In this document: piece after piece, positions 8,395-18,136 of the stretch
Layout of the letters: the number at the start of each line of letters is the position of its first letter
How positions within the stretch are numbered: the stretch's first letter is position 1
Assembly (NCBI RefSeq): GCF_025716945.1
Contig: NZ_JAOVZT010000005.1
Coordinates: 1-64,000, forward strand
Length of the DNA stretch: 64,000 nt
Reading direction: 5' to 3'
DNA from: Geodermatophilus sp. YIM 151500
GTDB taxonomy: Bacteria; Actinomycetota; Actinomycetes; Mycobacteriales; Geodermatophilaceae
Translations under genes and position numbers: made by a program
Notes under the pieces: model-generated
What the model was told of the DNA's origin: nothing
What the model saw: the letters and a program-made list of their open reading frames with translations, nothing else
Database searches by the model: none

Positions 8395-9162
8395 TCAGCC
8401 TTCCGGCACCCAGCGGGGACGGCGCTTGTCGCGGAACGCGGCGATGCCCTCCTGCCCCTCCTCGCCGGCGAAGCGCCGGGCGGAGATCTCCAGCAGCTCG
8501 TCGACGTCCAGCCGCTCCTGCCCGCCGCGCAGCAGCCGCTTGGTCTCGGCGAGGGCGGAGGGTGCCCCGGCGGTCAGCTCGCCGGTGAGCCCCGCCGCCT
8601 CGGCGTCGACCTCGTCGTCGGCCGCCACCAGGTCGACCAGCCCGCCGGCCAGCGCCGTCGCGGCGTCGAAGACCTGGCCGGTCAGCATCAGCCGGTGCGC
8701 CACGTGCCGCACCATCCGCGGCAGCACCACGGCCGAGATCACCGCCGGCACCAGCCCGAGCCGCACCTCGGAGAAGGCGAAGGTCGCCGACCTCCCGGCG
8801 AGCACCACGTCGCAGGCCGCGAGCAGGCCAACCCCGCCGGCCCGCGCCGACCCGCGGACGACGGCGACCACCGGCTTGGGCGCCGACCAGATGGTCTGCA
8901 GCAGCTCGGGGAACTCCCGCACCCCCTGCTCCTGCGCCGATCCGCCGGCGGCCTCGCGCAGGTCCATGCCGGAGCAGAACACCCGCCCGGTGTGGTCGAG
9001 CCGGACCACCCGCACCGCGTCGTCGGCCAGCGCGTCGGCCAGCGCCGTCCGCAGCCGCGCGCGCATCGCGCGGGACAGCGCGTTCCGGTCGGTCGGGGAG
9101 TCCAGCGTCAGGGTGGCCACGCCCCGGTCGACCGTGACGTGCAGCACCTCGTCGTCGTCCAT
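8395..9162 (-). CDS. Enoyl-CoA hydratase/isomerase family protein
   Basis: 255 residues of crotonase fold: LDSPTDRNALSRAM near the N-terminus, an oxyanion-hole strand RVFCSGMDLREA, and GSARAGGVGLLAACDVVLAG with the second oxyanion Gly. The ending DKRRPRWVPEG is typical of acyl-CoA hydratases. ATG 9162 (MDDDEVLHVTVDRG) gives the normal family N-terminus; a longer reading to 9255 would run into the divergent hemW promoter. Its substrate is not readable from sequence. Another crotonase at 21146 is only distantly similar. Confidence 0.9.
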   Translation of the reverse strand: MDDDEVLHVTVDRGVATLTLDSPTDRNALSRAMRARLRTALADALADDAVRVVRLDHTGRVFCSGMDLREAAGGSAQEQGVREFPELLQTIWSAPKPVVAVVRGSARAGGVGLLAACDVVLAGRSATFAFSEVRLGLVPAVISAVVLPRMVRHVAHRLMLTGQVFDAATALAGGLVDLVAADDEVDAEAAGLTGELTAGAPSALAETKRLLRGGQERLDVDELLEISARRFAGEEGQEGIAAFRDKRRPRWVPEG

Positions 9163-9253
9163 CCCGGCATCGTGCCCGGTGGCCCCGGGCTCGCGGCCCG
9201 GCCGAGCGCGGTCGGCGCACCGTCCGACCGCGGCGGGGGACACTGGGAGGCCC

Positions 9254-10489
9254 ATGGACGCGCCCGTGCCGCTGCTACCGGCTCCCGCTGCCGCGGATCG
9301 GCTCGGACCGGACTGGCTCCCCGGGCCGGCGCGCGAGGGGCTGACCTCGACGCCCTTCGGCCTCTACGTGCACGTCCCGTTCTGCGCGACGCGCTGCGGC
9401 TACTGCGACTTCAACACCTACACCGCCGACGAGCTGGGGCCCGGCGCCGGCCGCGCCGAGTACGCCGGGACGGCGATCGCCGAGCTGCGCGCGGCCGCCG
9501 ACGTGCTCGGCCCCGACCGGCCGACCGTCTCCACCGTGTTCGTCGGTGGCGGCACGCCGACCCTGTTGCCGGCCGACGACCTGGCCGCCGTGCTGGCCGC
9601 CGTCCGGGAGCTGTTCCCGGTCGCCGACGACGTCGAGGTGACCACCGAGGCCAACCCCGAGTCGGTCGGCCCGGCCTCGCTGGCCCGGCTGCGGGAGGCC
9701 GGCTTCACCCGGGTCAGCCTCGGCATGCAGTCCGCGGCCGAGCACGTGCTGGCGGTGCTCGACCGCCGGCACACCCCCGGCCGGGCCGTGGCGGCCGCCC
9801 ACGAGGCCCGTGCCGCCGGCTTCGAGCACGTCAACCTCGACCTCATCTACGGCGCCCCGGGCGAGACCGACGCCGACTGGACCGCCTCCCTCGACGCCGT
9901 CCTGGCCGCGCCGGTCGACCACGTCTCGGCCTACGCGCTCATCGTCGAGCCCGGCACGCGGCTGGCCCGCCGGGTCGCCCGCGGCGAGCTGCCGATGCCC
10001 GACGACGACGTGCTCGCCGACCGCTACGAGCTGGCCGACGCGACCCTGCGCGCGGCCGGCTTCGAGTGGTACGAGGTGTCGAACTGGGCCACCTCCCGCA
10101 CCGCGCGCTGCCGGCACAACGAGCTCTACTGGGCCGACGCGCACTGGTGGGGGATCGGGCCGGGCGCGCACAGCCACGTCGGCGGGCTGCGCTGGTGGAA
10201 CGTCAAGCACCCGGCCGCCTACGCCGACCGGCTGGCCCGCGGCGAGAGCCCGGCGGCCGACCGCGAGCTGCTCACCGACGCCGACCGGGCGCTCGAGGCG
10301 GTGATGCTCGGCCTGCGGCTGCGCGACGGCCTGCCGCTCGACCGGCTGTCGGCCGCCGGCCGCGCCCGGGCCGCCGAGGCCGTCGTCCGGGGGCTGCTCG
10401 AGCCCGGCGCGCACCAGGCGGGGCGTGCCGTGCTCACCGGTCGCGGGCGGCTGCTCGCCGACGCCGTCGTCCGCGACCTCAGCGACTGA
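9254..10489 (+). CDS. hemW: Radical SAM coproporphyrinogen III oxidase-like heme chaperone
   Basis: 411 residues. FGLYVHVPFCATRCGYCDFNTY contains the radical-SAM CxxxCxxC cluster site (C44, C48, C51), with VGGGTPTLL and EANPES downstream. The HemN-specific fourth Cys arrangement is absent, so this is the HemW type that inserts heme, rather than a true oxygen-independent HemN. ATG 9254 follows GGGAGG. Its place next to hrcA-dnaJ is the conserved actinobacterial arrangement. Confidence 0.93.
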   Translation: MDAPVPLLPAPAAADRLGPDWLPGPAREGLTSTPFGLYVHVPFCATRCGYCDFNTYTADELGPGAGRAEYAGTAIAELRAAADVLGPDRPTVSTVFVGGGTPTLLPADDLAAVLAAVRELFPVADDVEVTTEANPESVGPASLARLREAGFTRVSLGMQSAAEHVLAVLDRRHTPGRAVAAAHEARAAGFEHVNLDLIYGAPGETDADWTASLDAVLAAPVDHVSAYALIVEPGTRLARRVARGELPMPDDDVLADRYELADATLRAAGFEWYEVSNWATSRTARCRHNELYWADAHWWGIGPGAHSHVGGLRWWNVKHPAAYADRLARGESPAADRELLTDADRALEAVMLGLRLRDGLPLDRLSAAGRARAAEAVVRGLLEPGAHQAGRAVLTGRGRLLADAVVRDLSD

Positions 10490-10531
10490 CCCCGACCGCG
10501 GGGTGCAGGGGAGCCGCGCTCCCGCGCCCCG

Positions 10532-10990
10532 CTACCAGCGGCGCGCGCCGGGCACCGGCGGCTGGGCGGGGATGGCCTCGGTGCTGGGACCGGCGGCCGG
10601 GTCCGCCGCGCCCGCGGCCGCCGCCGAGCCGCGGGAGTCGGCGCCGCGGGTGTCCATGTCGAACACCCGCACGTGGATCACGGTGCGCTGCTGCAGCGCC
10701 GAGCGGAGCGCGCGGTGCAGGCCGTCCTCGAGGTACAGCTCGCCCTGCCACTGCACCGCGTGCGGGAACAGGTCGCCGTAGAAGGTCGAGTCGTCGGCCA
10801 GCAGGGTGTCGAGCGCCAGCTCCCGCTTGGTGGTCACCAGGGTGTCCAGCCGCACCTGCCGCGGCGGGATCGCGGCCCAGTCGCGCGTGGACAGGCCGTG
10901 GTCGGGATAGGGGCGGCCGTTGCGTACCGCTTTGAAGATCAGGGGGACGACCTCCGTGCTCCTGCCCGGACCCGGGCGCGACGTCGTCAC
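10532..10990 (-). CDS. Conserved actinobacterial protein (Rv2375-like), function unknown
   Basis: 152 residues. The core [20 protein letters not shown] through [35 protein letters not shown] is a conserved actinobacterial family always found divergent from hrcA (Rv2375 in M. tuberculosis). A C-terminal Ala/Gly/Pro tail is extra. The start is uncertain. A GTG at 10990 has a poor ribosome site. The conserved family N-terminus falls at VPLIFKAV, where the only start-like codon is a CTG preceded by GGAGG at 7 bases' spacing. The family is sometimes labelled an antitoxin or ParB-like; I see no firm evidence for either. Confidence 0.8.
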   Translation of the reverse strand: MTTSRPGPGRSTEVVPLIFKAVRNGRPYPDHGLSTRDWAAIPPRQVRLDTLVTTKRELALDTLLADDSTFYGDLFPHAVQWQGELYLEDGLHRALRSALQQRTVIHVRVFDMDTRGADSRGSAAAAGAADPAAGPSTEAIPAQPPVPGARRW

Positions 10991-11086
10991 CCTAACGGGC
11001 AGAACGACCCCGTGCCGCTGTCCTCCCGTCGTGCCGCACGTCGCTCCGGGATCCGCGACGGGACGGCCCACCGGTCGTATGCTGGG

Positions 11087-11113
11087 TTGGCACTCTGTCC
11101 GTGCGAGTGCCAG
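11087..11113 (+). promoter_or_regulatory. CIRCE element (HrcA operator)
   Basis: TTGGCACTC-N9-GAGTGCCAG, matching the CIRCE consensus TTAGCACTC-N9-GAGTGCTAA in 16 of 18 positions. A -10-like TATGCT (11078-11083) sits just upstream, so HrcA bound here would block the hrcA-dnaJ-rsmE transcript: the standard autoregulated heat-shock circuit. Confidence 0.93.
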
Positions 11114-11182
11114 CCCGGAACCGGGCTCGGCCGCTCCGTGAGGTGCCGCACGGCACGTCGACCGGTCCGGGGAGGTGTCCGC

Positions 11183-12205
11183 GTGGCGCACGAGGAACGC
11201 CGGCTGGAGGTCCTGCGGGCGATCGTCCAGGACTACGTCTCGACCAACGACCCGGTGGGCAGCAAGGCCCTCGCCGAGCGGCACGACCTCGGCGTGTCGC
11301 CGGCCACCATCCGCAGCGACATGGCGGTGCTGGAGGAGCAGGGCTACATCACCCAGCCGCACACCAGCGCCGGCCGGGTGCCCACCGACAAGGGGTACCG
11401 GCTCTTCGTCGACCGGCTGTCGGCGGTCAAGCCGCTGTCGATGGCCGAGCGGCGGGCGATCGAGCGCTTCCTCGACGGCGCCGTCGACCTGCACGACGTC
11501 CTCACCCGCACCGTGCGGCTGCTCGCCTCGCTCACCCGGCAGGTGGCCGTCGTCCAGTGGCCGACGCTGTCGCGCAGCGCCGTCCGGCACCTGGAGGTCG
11601 TGCAGCTGACCGCGTCCCGCCTGCTGCTGGTGCTCATCACCGACACCGGCCGCGTCGAGCAGCGGGTGGTGGAGAGCCCGGTCGAGATCGACGCCGACGC
11701 CGTCGCCGAGCTGCGCAGCCTGCTCAACGCCACGTTCGGCGGGGCCCGGCTGGGCGAGGCGGGTGGCAGGGTGCCCGAGCTGCTCGAGACCGCGCCGCCG
11801 CACCTGCGCGGCCTGCTCGCCGTGCTGAGCGCCGCCCTGGTCGAGACGCTGGTCGAGCCGGGGGAGGACCGGCTGGTCGTGGGCGGCACGGCGAACCTCG
11901 CCCGCACCAGCGGGCTGGACTTCGCCGGCACGGTGCGCCCGCTGCTGGAGGCGTTGGAAGAACAGGTCGTGGTCCTGCGGTTGATCGGTGAGGTCGACGC
12001 GGGGACGGTGCTGGTGCGGATCGGCGAGGAGAACGCGCACGAGGCGCTGGCCGGCGCGTCGGTCGTGTCGGTGGGCTACGGCTCCGGCGGCCGGTCGTTC
12101 GGCGGTCTGGGCGTCGTCGGCCCCACGCGGATGGACTACCCAGGGAACATGGCCGCGGTCCGAGCCGTGGCCCGCTACGTCGGCCACCTGCTGGCCGAGA
12201 GCTGA
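11183..12205 (+). CDS. hrcA: Heat-inducible transcription repressor HrcA
   Basis: 340 residues: an N-terminal winged helix ([39 protein letters not shown]), the family motif [16 protein letters not shown], then the dimerisation domain. HrcA represses CIRCE-bearing chaperone operons until titrated by misfolded protein. GTG 11183 is preceded by GGGGAGG. The gene lies 70 bases downstream of a CIRCE element and is followed 15 bases later by dnaJ, so it represses its own operon. Confidence 0.96.
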   Translation: MAHEERRLEVLRAIVQDYVSTNDPVGSKALAERHDLGVSPATIRSDMAVLEEQGYITQPHTSAGRVPTDKGYRLFVDRLSAVKPLSMAERRAIERFLDGAVDLHDVLTRTVRLLASLTRQVAVVQWPTLSRSAVRHLEVVQLTASRLLLVLITDTGRVEQRVVESPVEIDADAVAELRSLLNATFGGARLGEAGGRVPELLETAPPHLRGLLAVLSAALVETLVEPGEDRLVVGGTANLARTSGLDFAGTVRPLLEALEEQVVVLRLIGEVDAGTVLVRIGEENAHEALAGASVVSVGYGSGGRSFGGLGVVGPTRMDYPGNMAAVRAVARYVGHLLAES

Positions 12206-12220
12206 GGCTGAGACTTCTCG

Positions 12221-13354
12221 ATGGCAACCGACTACTACGGCGTGCTGGGCCTGGCCCCCGGGGCGTCCGACGGCGAGATCAAGCGCGCCTACCGGCGGCT
12301 GGCCCGCGACCTGCACCCGGACGTCAACCCCGACCCCGGCGCCAAGGAGCGCTTCCAGGAGGTCAGCCGCGCCTACCAGGCGCTCAGCGACCCGGAGAAG
12401 CGCCGGATCGTCGACCTCGGCGGCGATCCGTTCGACAGCGGCGTCGGCGCGGGTGCGGGCGGCTTCTCCACGCAGGGCTTCGGCGGCCTCGGCGACATCA
12501 TGGACGCCTTCTTCGGGGGCGCCACCGCCCGCGGGCCGCGCAGCCGGGTCCGCGCCGGCCGCGACGCGATGATCCCGGTCGAGCTCGATCTGGACGAGAC
12601 GGTGTTCGGCACCACCAAGGACATCACCGTCGACACCGCCGTGTTGTGCGAGACCTGCACCGGCGGCGGCACCGCGCCAGGCACCCACCCGACCACCTGC
12701 ACCACCTGCGCCGGCCGCGGCGAGGTGCAGAGCGTGCAGACGGGCCTGCTCGGCCGGATGGTCACCAGCCGGTCCTGCCCGAGCTGCGGCGGCACCGGGC
12801 AGGTCATCCCCGACCCCTGCCCGAAGTGCGGCGGTGACGGCCGGGTCCGCGCCCGGCGCACCATCCCCGTGAAGGTGCCGGCCGGCGTCGAGGACGGCAT
12901 GCGCATCCGGCTCACCGGCCACGGCGAGGTCGGCCCGGGCGGCGGCCCGCCCGGCGACCTGTACGTGGAGATCCACGAGCGCCCCCACCCGGTCTTCACC
13001 CGCGACGGGGAGGACCTGCACTGCCAGGTCACGCTGCCGATGACGTCGGCGGCGCTCGGCACCACGCTGCACCTGGAGACGCTGGACGGCGAGGAGGACA
13101 TCGACATCCGCGCCGGCACGCAGTCGGGCAGCGTGCTCACCCTCCGCGGCCGCGGCGCGCCGCGGTTGCGCGCCACCGGCCGCGGCAACCTGGTCGTGCA
13201 CGTGGCGGTCAGCACGCCCACCCGGCTGGACGGCGAGCAGGAGAAGCTGCTGCGCGAGCTGGCGGTGCTGCGGGGCGAGGACACCGCCGGCGGCACCCGC
13301 GAGGGCCAGGGCGGCCTGTTCTCCCGGGTCCGCGACGCCTTCAACGGGCGCTGA
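12221..13354 (+). CDS. dnaJ: Chaperone DnaJ (DnaJ2-type)
   Basis: 377 residues: J domain with HPD at 32-34, a short Gly/Phe-rich linker ([14 protein letters not shown]), four zinc-finger repeats ([32 protein letters not shown]), then the C-terminal client-binding domains. It stimulates DnaK ATPase. Its position downstream of hrcA marks it as the HrcA-controlled actinobacterial paralogue usually called dnaJ2; the dnaK-linked copy would be elsewhere. Confidence 0.96.
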   Translation: MATDYYGVLGLAPGASDGEIKRAYRRLARDLHPDVNPDPGAKERFQEVSRAYQALSDPEKRRIVDLGGDPFDSGVGAGAGGFSTQGFGGLGDIMDAFFGGATARGPRSRVRAGRDAMIPVELDLDETVFGTTKDITVDTAVLCETCTGGGTAPGTHPTTCTTCAGRGEVQSVQTGLLGRMVTSRSCPSCGGTGQVIPDPCPKCGGDGRVRARRTIPVKVPAGVEDGMRIRLTGHGEVGPGGGPPGDLYVEIHERPHPVFTRDGEDLHCQVTLPMTSAALGTTLHLETLDGEEDIDIRAGTQSGSVLTLRGRGAPRLRATGRGNLVVHVAVSTPTRLDGEQEKLLRELAVLRGEDTAGGTREGQGGLFSRVRDAFNGR

Positions 13355-13362
13355 GGACGACG

Positions 13363-14118
13363 ATGACCGCTGCCGACGTGCCCGCCCTGGCCGGCGCCCC
13401 GCTGTTCCTCCTCGACGCGGTCCCCGAGGTCGAGGAGCTGCTGGTCGACGGGCCGGAGGGGCGGCACGCCGTCGACGTGCTGCGCCTGGCGCCCGGCGAG
13501 CGGGTGCGTGTGGGTGACGGCCGCGGGGTGGTCGCCGAGGGCGACGTGCTGGACGCCGGCCCCCTCGGGCTGCGCGTGCGCGTGCTCGCCCGCCACGAGG
13601 TGCCCGAACCCACGCCCGAGTTCGTCCTGGTCCAGGCGCTGCCCAAGGGCGACCGCGGGCCGCTGGCCGTCGAGCTCGCCACCGAGCTCGGCGTCGACCG
13701 GATCGTGCCGTGGACGGCGGCCCGCTGCGTCACCCGCTGGCGCGACGACCGCACCGCCAAGGGCCTGGCCCGGTGGCGCTCGGCGGCGCGGGCGGCGGCC
13801 AAGCAGTCGCGTCGCGCGCGGCTGCCGGAGGTCGGCGAGCCGATGAGCACCCGCGAGGTGTGCGGCCTGCTGGGCGACGCGGACCTGGCCGTGGTGCTGC
13901 ACGAGCAGGCGCGCCGGCCGCTCGCCGGTCTCGACGTGCCCGGCTCCGGCACGGTCGCCGTGGTCGTCGGGCCCGAGGGCGGGCTCACCGACGGAGAGGT
14001 GGTCGCGTTCCGGGCCGCGGGCGCGCACGCCGTCCGCCTCGGGGCGGAGGTGCTGCGCACGTCGACCGCCGGCGCCGCGGCGCTGGCCGCCCTGTCCGCG
14101 CGCACCCGCTGGGCCTGA
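13363..14118 (+). CDS. rsmE: 16S rRNA (uracil1498-N3)-methyltransferase
   Basis: 251 residues of the RsmE SPOUT family: an N-terminal PUA-like barrel (HAVDVLRLAPGERVRVGDG), then the SAM-binding knot with VVVGPEGGLTDGEV and RLGAEVLRTSTAGAAALAAL. It methylates N3 of U1498 in 16S rRNA. It starts 8 bases after dnaJ in the hrcA operon, the arrangement seen across Actinobacteria, and ends before a strong hairpin shared with the convergent PKD gene. Confidence 0.95.
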   Translation: MTAADVPALAGAPLFLLDAVPEVEELLVDGPEGRHAVDVLRLAPGERVRVGDGRGVVAEGDVLDAGPLGLRVRVLARHEVPEPTPEFVLVQALPKGDRGPLAVELATELGVDRIVPWTAARCVTRWRDDRTAKGLARWRSAARAAAKQSRRARLPEVGEPMSTREVCGLLGDADLAVVLHEQARRPLAGLDVPGSGTVAVVVGPEGGLTDGEVVAFRAAGAHAVRLGAEVLRTSTAGAAALAALSARTRWA

Positions 14119-14144
14119 CCGCCCCTCGTGAACCCGGCGGCGGC

Positions 14145-14179
14145 GCGGCCGGGCCGGGAGGTGCCCCCGGCCCGGCCGC
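14145..14179. terminator. Bidirectional 14-bp hairpin terminator
   Basis: GCGGCCGGGCCGGG (14145-14158), a 7-base loop, CCCGGCCCGGCCGC (14166-14179): a perfect stem in the 68-bp gap between convergent rsmE and the PKD-protein gene. It can terminate both. Confidence 0.75.
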
Positions 14180-14186
14180 CCCGGCG

Positions 14187-16772
14187 TCAGCGCCCGCCGG
14201 TCCGCAGGGCGTTGAAGAGCCAGCTCAGCACCTTGTGGACCACCGCGGGCACCCAGGAGGGGGTGGCCGGGGTGCTCGGCGCCGGTGCCACCGACCCCCC
14301 CGTCACCGTGACCGTGGTGGTGGCCGCGACGCCCTCGCCACCGGCGTTGCCGGCCACCAACCGGACCGTGTAGGTGCCGGCCCTGCTGTAGGTGTGCGAC
14401 GGGCTCTGCTCGGCGGACGTCGTCCCGTCGCCGAAGTCCCACGCCCACGACGTCGGCGCGCCGGTCGAGGTGTCGGTGAACCGCACCGGCAGCGGCGCAG
14501 TGCCGCGCGTCGTCGACGCGGTGAACGACGGCGTCGGGGCCACCACCTTCGCGGCCGGGCGCAGCGCCGCGACCCAGCCCCCGGCCATCGCGGGACCACC
14601 GAGGCTCCAGGTGACCGATCCGGTCGGGCCGGCCGCGGACGCGCCCTGCTGCACGAACTGTGCGACCTGGCCGCCGGCGCTCTCCCACACCTCGGTCCAG
14701 CCGGCCGGCTCGGTCACCGGCACGCTGGTGCTGTTGAGGCCGATCCCGCCGATCAGCACGGTGCCCGGGGTGACCGTCGTCGGCCCGGTCAGGGTGAGCG
14801 ACGCGGCGGTGCCGCTGGTGTCCACGCGGGTCGCGACCGCGGCGTCGAACGGCGCGCCCAGGTCCACGCCGGAGAACGCGGTGATGCCCGCCCCCCAGCG
14901 CTCGGCCGGCGCCAGCCGCCAGGTGTAGGCGGCCGGCTCGGCCTCCGGCAGGCCGACCACCCGGTAGTAGGCGAACACCCGCGCGCGGTTGCCGATCGCC
15001 AGCGGAGCGTCGAGCAGCGGCGCCCACCCGGCCGGTGCGACGCCCAGCGTCGGCGCGTTGTCCGCGGTCAGGTGCGCGACCAGGACGTCGCCGGCGCGGA
15101 CGCCGTCCGGCCGCGGCACGGTGATCTCCGCCGTCGGCACGGTGCTCGTCGCGCTCGCCGAGCCGCCGACCGTGATCACGCCGGTCCCCGTCGGCGCGGC
15201 GCCCACCATGACGGTCGTGGTGGCCGGCGTGCTGGTGCCCGTGGCGTTGCCGGCCCGCAGCGTGACGGTGTACGCGCCCGGCTTCGCGTAGGTGTGCGCC
15301 GGGTGCTGCTCGGACGAGGTGGAGCCGTCGCCGAAGTCCCAGGCCCACGCGGTCGGCGCACCGAGGGTGGTGTCGGTGAAGCCCACCGGCAGCGGCGCCA
15401 CGCCGCTCGTGGTCGACGTGGTGAACGACGCCGTCGGCACCACCGGCTGCGGCACCCCGCCGCTCAGGTCGGCGTGCCAGTACCGCTGCGTGGCCTTGTT
15501 GCTCGCCAGCACGACCAGCCCGCTCTCGGCGGTGACGCTCTGCTTGGTCGACGTCGCGTCGTTCATGCCCGGTGCGGTGACGTCGCGGATGACCGGCGTG
15601 CCGCGGCCCGGGGCGAACACCGGGTCGTCCAGCGACGCGGTCTTGGCGTAGATCGTGCCGGGCGCGCCCGAGTGCGGGCAGCCGCCGCTGCTGGGCGCGG
15701 TCGCGAACACGTGCACGCTCTTGCGGTGCTCGTCGAGCAGGAGCAGCGGCCGGGTGTGGCAGTCGGCCACGGTGCCGACCGTGGTCACCCGCCACTGGCC
15801 CTTCGACGGCTTGAAGCTGAGCAGCTTGATCAGCGCGGCCGACTGGTCGGTGGCCGGGTCGTCGGCGCCGGTCTTGACCACCGCGAACACCCGCCCGGAG
15901 GCGTCGGCCTGCACCGACTTGATGTTGACGTGGTCGTCGGCCGTCCGGTTGCCGCGGACCGCGGGGCTCCCGGTCCACGCCGAGGTCGCCGCGCCGTCGC
16001 GGTGCACCGCCCAGTGGACGGCGTCCTCGCGCTGGTTGCTCCAGATGATCCCGATCCGGTTGCGCCCGAAGGAGACCACGCTGGAGATGTCGTCGGGGGA
16101 CGCGGTCGCGCCGGCGACGGGCAGCGCGAACGGCGTGCCCCAGGCGGTGTCCGCGCCGGTCGTCGCGTTGGCGAAGACGGTGCTGACGGTGCCGGTCGGG
16201 GTGCTGCTCACCTGCGTCCAGGTGGCCCACAGCGTGCCGGTGGAGTCCTTGGCGATGGTCAGTGACTCGCTGGAGTTGTCGTTGATCGCGACCGGGAACC
16301 CGGCGTCGAGGCGGTAGCCCGATCCCGTCCAGCTGTACCGGTACAGCCGGGCGGGGCTGCCCGTCCTCGACGGCGTCGCACCCGACTCGCCGGAGATGGT
16401 GACCACGTGCGAGGCGACGTACAGGTGCGTGCCGTCCCACAGGACGTCGGCGAGCGTGTTCCGCCGGTCGTCGAGCTGGACGCTGGTGTCCACCCAGGTG
16501 CCGGTCGCGCGGTCGAGCCGGAAGATGTGCCAGGTGCCCGAGGCGGTGTCGAACATGTCGGCCCACCACGACCCGTGGGCGTGCCACAGCTTGCTCTGGG
16601 CCTTGTCCGACGTCGGGACGTAGCCGGCCCCCGCGTAGGAGGGACCCTGGTACCCGGCGTCCCCGGGTGCGGCCGCGGCGCCGGGGGCGGTGACCACCCC
16701 CATGCCCACCAGGACGGTCGCCAGGACGGCGGTCAGCAGACCGCGGACGTGCGTGATCACGGATCCCCCCAT
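14187..16772 (-). CDS. Secreted protein with two PKD domains and a beta-propeller-like region
   Basis: About 861 residues. A signal peptide (hydrophobic LLTAVLATVLVGMGVVTAP, cleavage near GAAAAPG) indicates export. An N-terminal half rich in beta strands and W/G repeats resembles a sialidase-like or propeller fold. PKD domain 1 contains WDFGDGSTSSEQHPAHTY. A jelly-roll-like segment of about 200 residues follows, then PKD domain 2 (WDFGDGTTSAEQSPSHTY). The C-terminal tail ends LSWLFNALRTGGR with no LPXTG anchor. The start is either ATG 16772 or GTG 16760; the latter has a GGGGGGA ribosome site. Probably a surface or matrix glycan-binding protein; no catalytic residues recognised. Confidence 0.85.
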   Translation of the reverse strand: MGGSVITHVRGLLTAVLATVLVGMGVVTAPGAAAAPGDAGYQGPSYAGAGYVPTSDKAQSKLWHAHGSWWADMFDTASGTWHIFRLDRATGTWVDTSVQLDDRRNTLADVLWDGTHLYVASHVVTISGESGATPSRTGSPARLYRYSWTGSGYRLDAGFPVAINDNSSESLTIAKDSTGTLWATWTQVSSTPTGTVSTVFANATTGADTAWGTPFALPVAGATASPDDISSVVSFGRNRIGIIWSNQREDAVHWAVHRDGAATSAWTGSPAVRGNRTADDHVNIKSVQADASGRVFAVVKTGADDPATDQSAALIKLLSFKPSKGQWRVTTVGTVADCHTRPLLLLDEHRKSVHVFATAPSSGGCPHSGAPGTIYAKTASLDDPVFAPGRGTPVIRDVTAPGMNDATSTKQSVTAESGLVVLASNKATQRYWHADLSGGVPQPVVPTASFTTSTTSGVAPLPVGFTDTTLGAPTAWAWDFGDGSTSSEQHPAHTYAKPGAYTVTLRAGNATGTSTPATTTVMVGAAPTGTGVITVGGSASATSTVPTAEITVPRPDGVRAGDVLVAHLTADNAPTLGVAPAGWAPLLDAPLAIGNRARVFAYYRVVGLPEAEPAAYTWRLAPAERWGAGITAFSGVDLGAPFDAAVATRVDTSGTAASLTLTGPTTVTPGTVLIGGIGLNSTSVPVTEPAGWTEVWESAGGQVAQFVQQGASAAGPTGSVTWSLGGPAMAGGWVAALRPAAKVVAPTPSFTASTTRGTAPLPVRFTDTSTGAPTSWAWDFGDGTTSAEQSPSHTYSRAGTYTVRLVAGNAGGEGVAATTTVTVTGGSVAPAPSTPATPSWVPAVVHKVLSWLFNALRTGGR

Positions 16773-17055
16773 GTCGGCGCCGGCCGGAGCCAACGCCTGT
16801 CCCCCTGGGCCGGCAGCATCCGGCCCTTGGTGACAGACAGTGAAGGAGGAACCGGATCGTTCCCAGCCGCGGCGGCCGGATGCACCCCCGATGGGGCAGA
16901 CCGAGCGGCTCCGGTCCGCACTCGCTACCGTGCGTGACACCTGATCGGGTGAACGCGGGCCCGGGCGACGGCTCGCGCGCGCCGGGGCGGCCCGCCCGGG
17001 TGCACGATCCGGTGCTGGGCGCGGGCGACGCCGCCCAGGTCCTAGGGTCGGCGGC

Positions 17056-17415
17056 GTGCCCGACTGCCTCTTCTGCCGCATGGTCGCCGGCGAGGTGCCG
17101 GCCGACGTCGTCCACCGCACCGACCGGGTGCTCGCCTTCCGCGACATCAACCCGCAGGCGCCCACCCACGTGCTGGTGATCCCGCGGGACCACCACCCGA
17201 CGGCCGCCGCCCTCGCCACCGCCGATCCGGGCCTGCTCGCCGAGGTGGTCACCGCCGCGAACACCGTCGCCCGGCAGGAGGGGCTGGTCACCGACGACGG
17301 CACCCAGCCCGGTTACCGGCTGGTCACCAACACCGGTCCGGGGGCCGGGCAGTCGGTGGACCACCTGCACTTCCACCTGCTCGGCGGGCGCGGCCTCGGC
17401 TGGCCCCCCGGCTGA
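17056..17415 (+). CDS. HIT-family nucleotide-binding protein
   Basis: 119 residues: CLFCRMVAGEVPADVV with a zinc-type CxxC, a central strand HVLVIPRDHH, and the histidine triad HLHFHLLGG (H103, H105, H107). HIT proteins hydrolyse nucleotide phosphoramidates such as AMP-lysine. GTG 17056 is used. It is convergent with the response-regulator gene across a repeat-filled 76-bp gap. Confidence 0.93.
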   Translation: MPDCLFCRMVAGEVPADVVHRTDRVLAFRDINPQAPTHVLVIPRDHHPTAAALATADPGLLAEVVTAANTVARQEGLVTDDGTQPGYRLVTNTGPGAGQSVDHLHFHLLGGRGLGWPPG

Positions 17416-17430
17416 CGGCCTACGGCCCGG

Positions 17431-17516
17431 CCTCGCGGGCCTCAGCACAGCCCCGCCTTGCGGGCCCCAGCCCAGCCCCGCCTCGCGGGCCTCAGCCCAG
17501 CCCCGCCTCGCGGGCC
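17431..17516. repeat. 25-bp tandem repeat, about 3.4 copies
   Basis: Units at 17431-17455, 17456-17480 and 17481-17505, plus a partial 17506-17516, with consensus CCTCGCGGGCCTCAGCCCAG then CCCCG. They lie in the intergenic gap and extend over the last codons of the response-regulator gene, whose stop (17492-17494) is inside the third copy. Slippage may have shifted the gene's C-terminus. Confidence 0.75.
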
Positions 17517-18136
17517 CGCACGATCGCCTGCGCCCGGTCGGCGACCTGCAGCTTGGCGAAGATCGCCGAGATGTGGTTGCGGACCGTCCTGGGGCTCACG
17601 ACCAGCCGCGCGGTGATCTGGGCGTTGCTCAGCCCCCGGGCGATGAGGTCGAGCACCTCCCGCTCGCGCGCCGTCAGCTCGGGGAAGGCGCGCGGCGGAG
17701 CGGCGGGGACCCGTCCGGAGAAGAAGGCCAGCACGCGGCGGGCGACGGCCGGGCTGAAGATCGCCTCGCCCCGGGCCACCGCACGGATGGCGTCGAGCAC
17801 CTGCTCCTCGTCGGTGTCCTTGAGCACGTAGCCGCGGGCGCCGGCCCGCATCGCGGCGAACACCGAGTGGTCGTCCTCGAACATCGTCACCACGAGCACG
17901 CCCGCCGCCGGGTCGGCCGCCACGATGCGCCGGGTCGCCTCGATGCCCGAGAGGCCGGGCATCTGCAGGTCCATCACCACGACGTCCGGACGCAACTGCG
18001 CGGCACGCTCCACCGCCTCGGGACCCGACGCGGCCTCGCCGGCGACGGTCAGCCCGTCGACCGCGGTGAGCAGGGCCCGGAGCCCGCTGCGGAACAGCGG
18101 GTGGTCGTCCACGACGAGCACGCGCAGCGGGTTCAC
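17492..18136 (-). CDS. NarL/FixJ-family response regulator
   Basis: 214 residues: a receiver domain with phosphoacceptor D56 (VVVMDLQMPG), the acidic pair VVDDH at the N-terminus and the K in GYVLKDTDE. A LuxR-type helix-turn-helix follows (LTAREREVLDLIARGLSNAQI ... SPRTVRNHI). The GTG start overlaps the stop of the sensor kinase gene (GTGA), so the pair is translated together. DNA targets are unknown. Confidence 0.94.
   Translation of the reverse strand: MNPLRVLVVDDHPLFRSGLRALLTAVDGLTVAGEAASGPEAVERAAQLRPDVVVMDLQMPGLSGIEATRRIVAADPAAGVLVVTMFEDDHSVFAAMRAGARGYVLKDTDEEQVLDAIRAVARGEAIFSPAVARRVLAFFSGRVPAAPPRAFPELTAREREVLDLIARGLSNAQITARLVVSPRTVRNHISAIFAKLQVADRAQAIVRAREAGLG

Noticed and set aside
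12373-17448. A 1691-residue minus-strand open frame
   Set aside because: Pure shadow of dnaJ, rsmE and the PKD gene; no family motifs.
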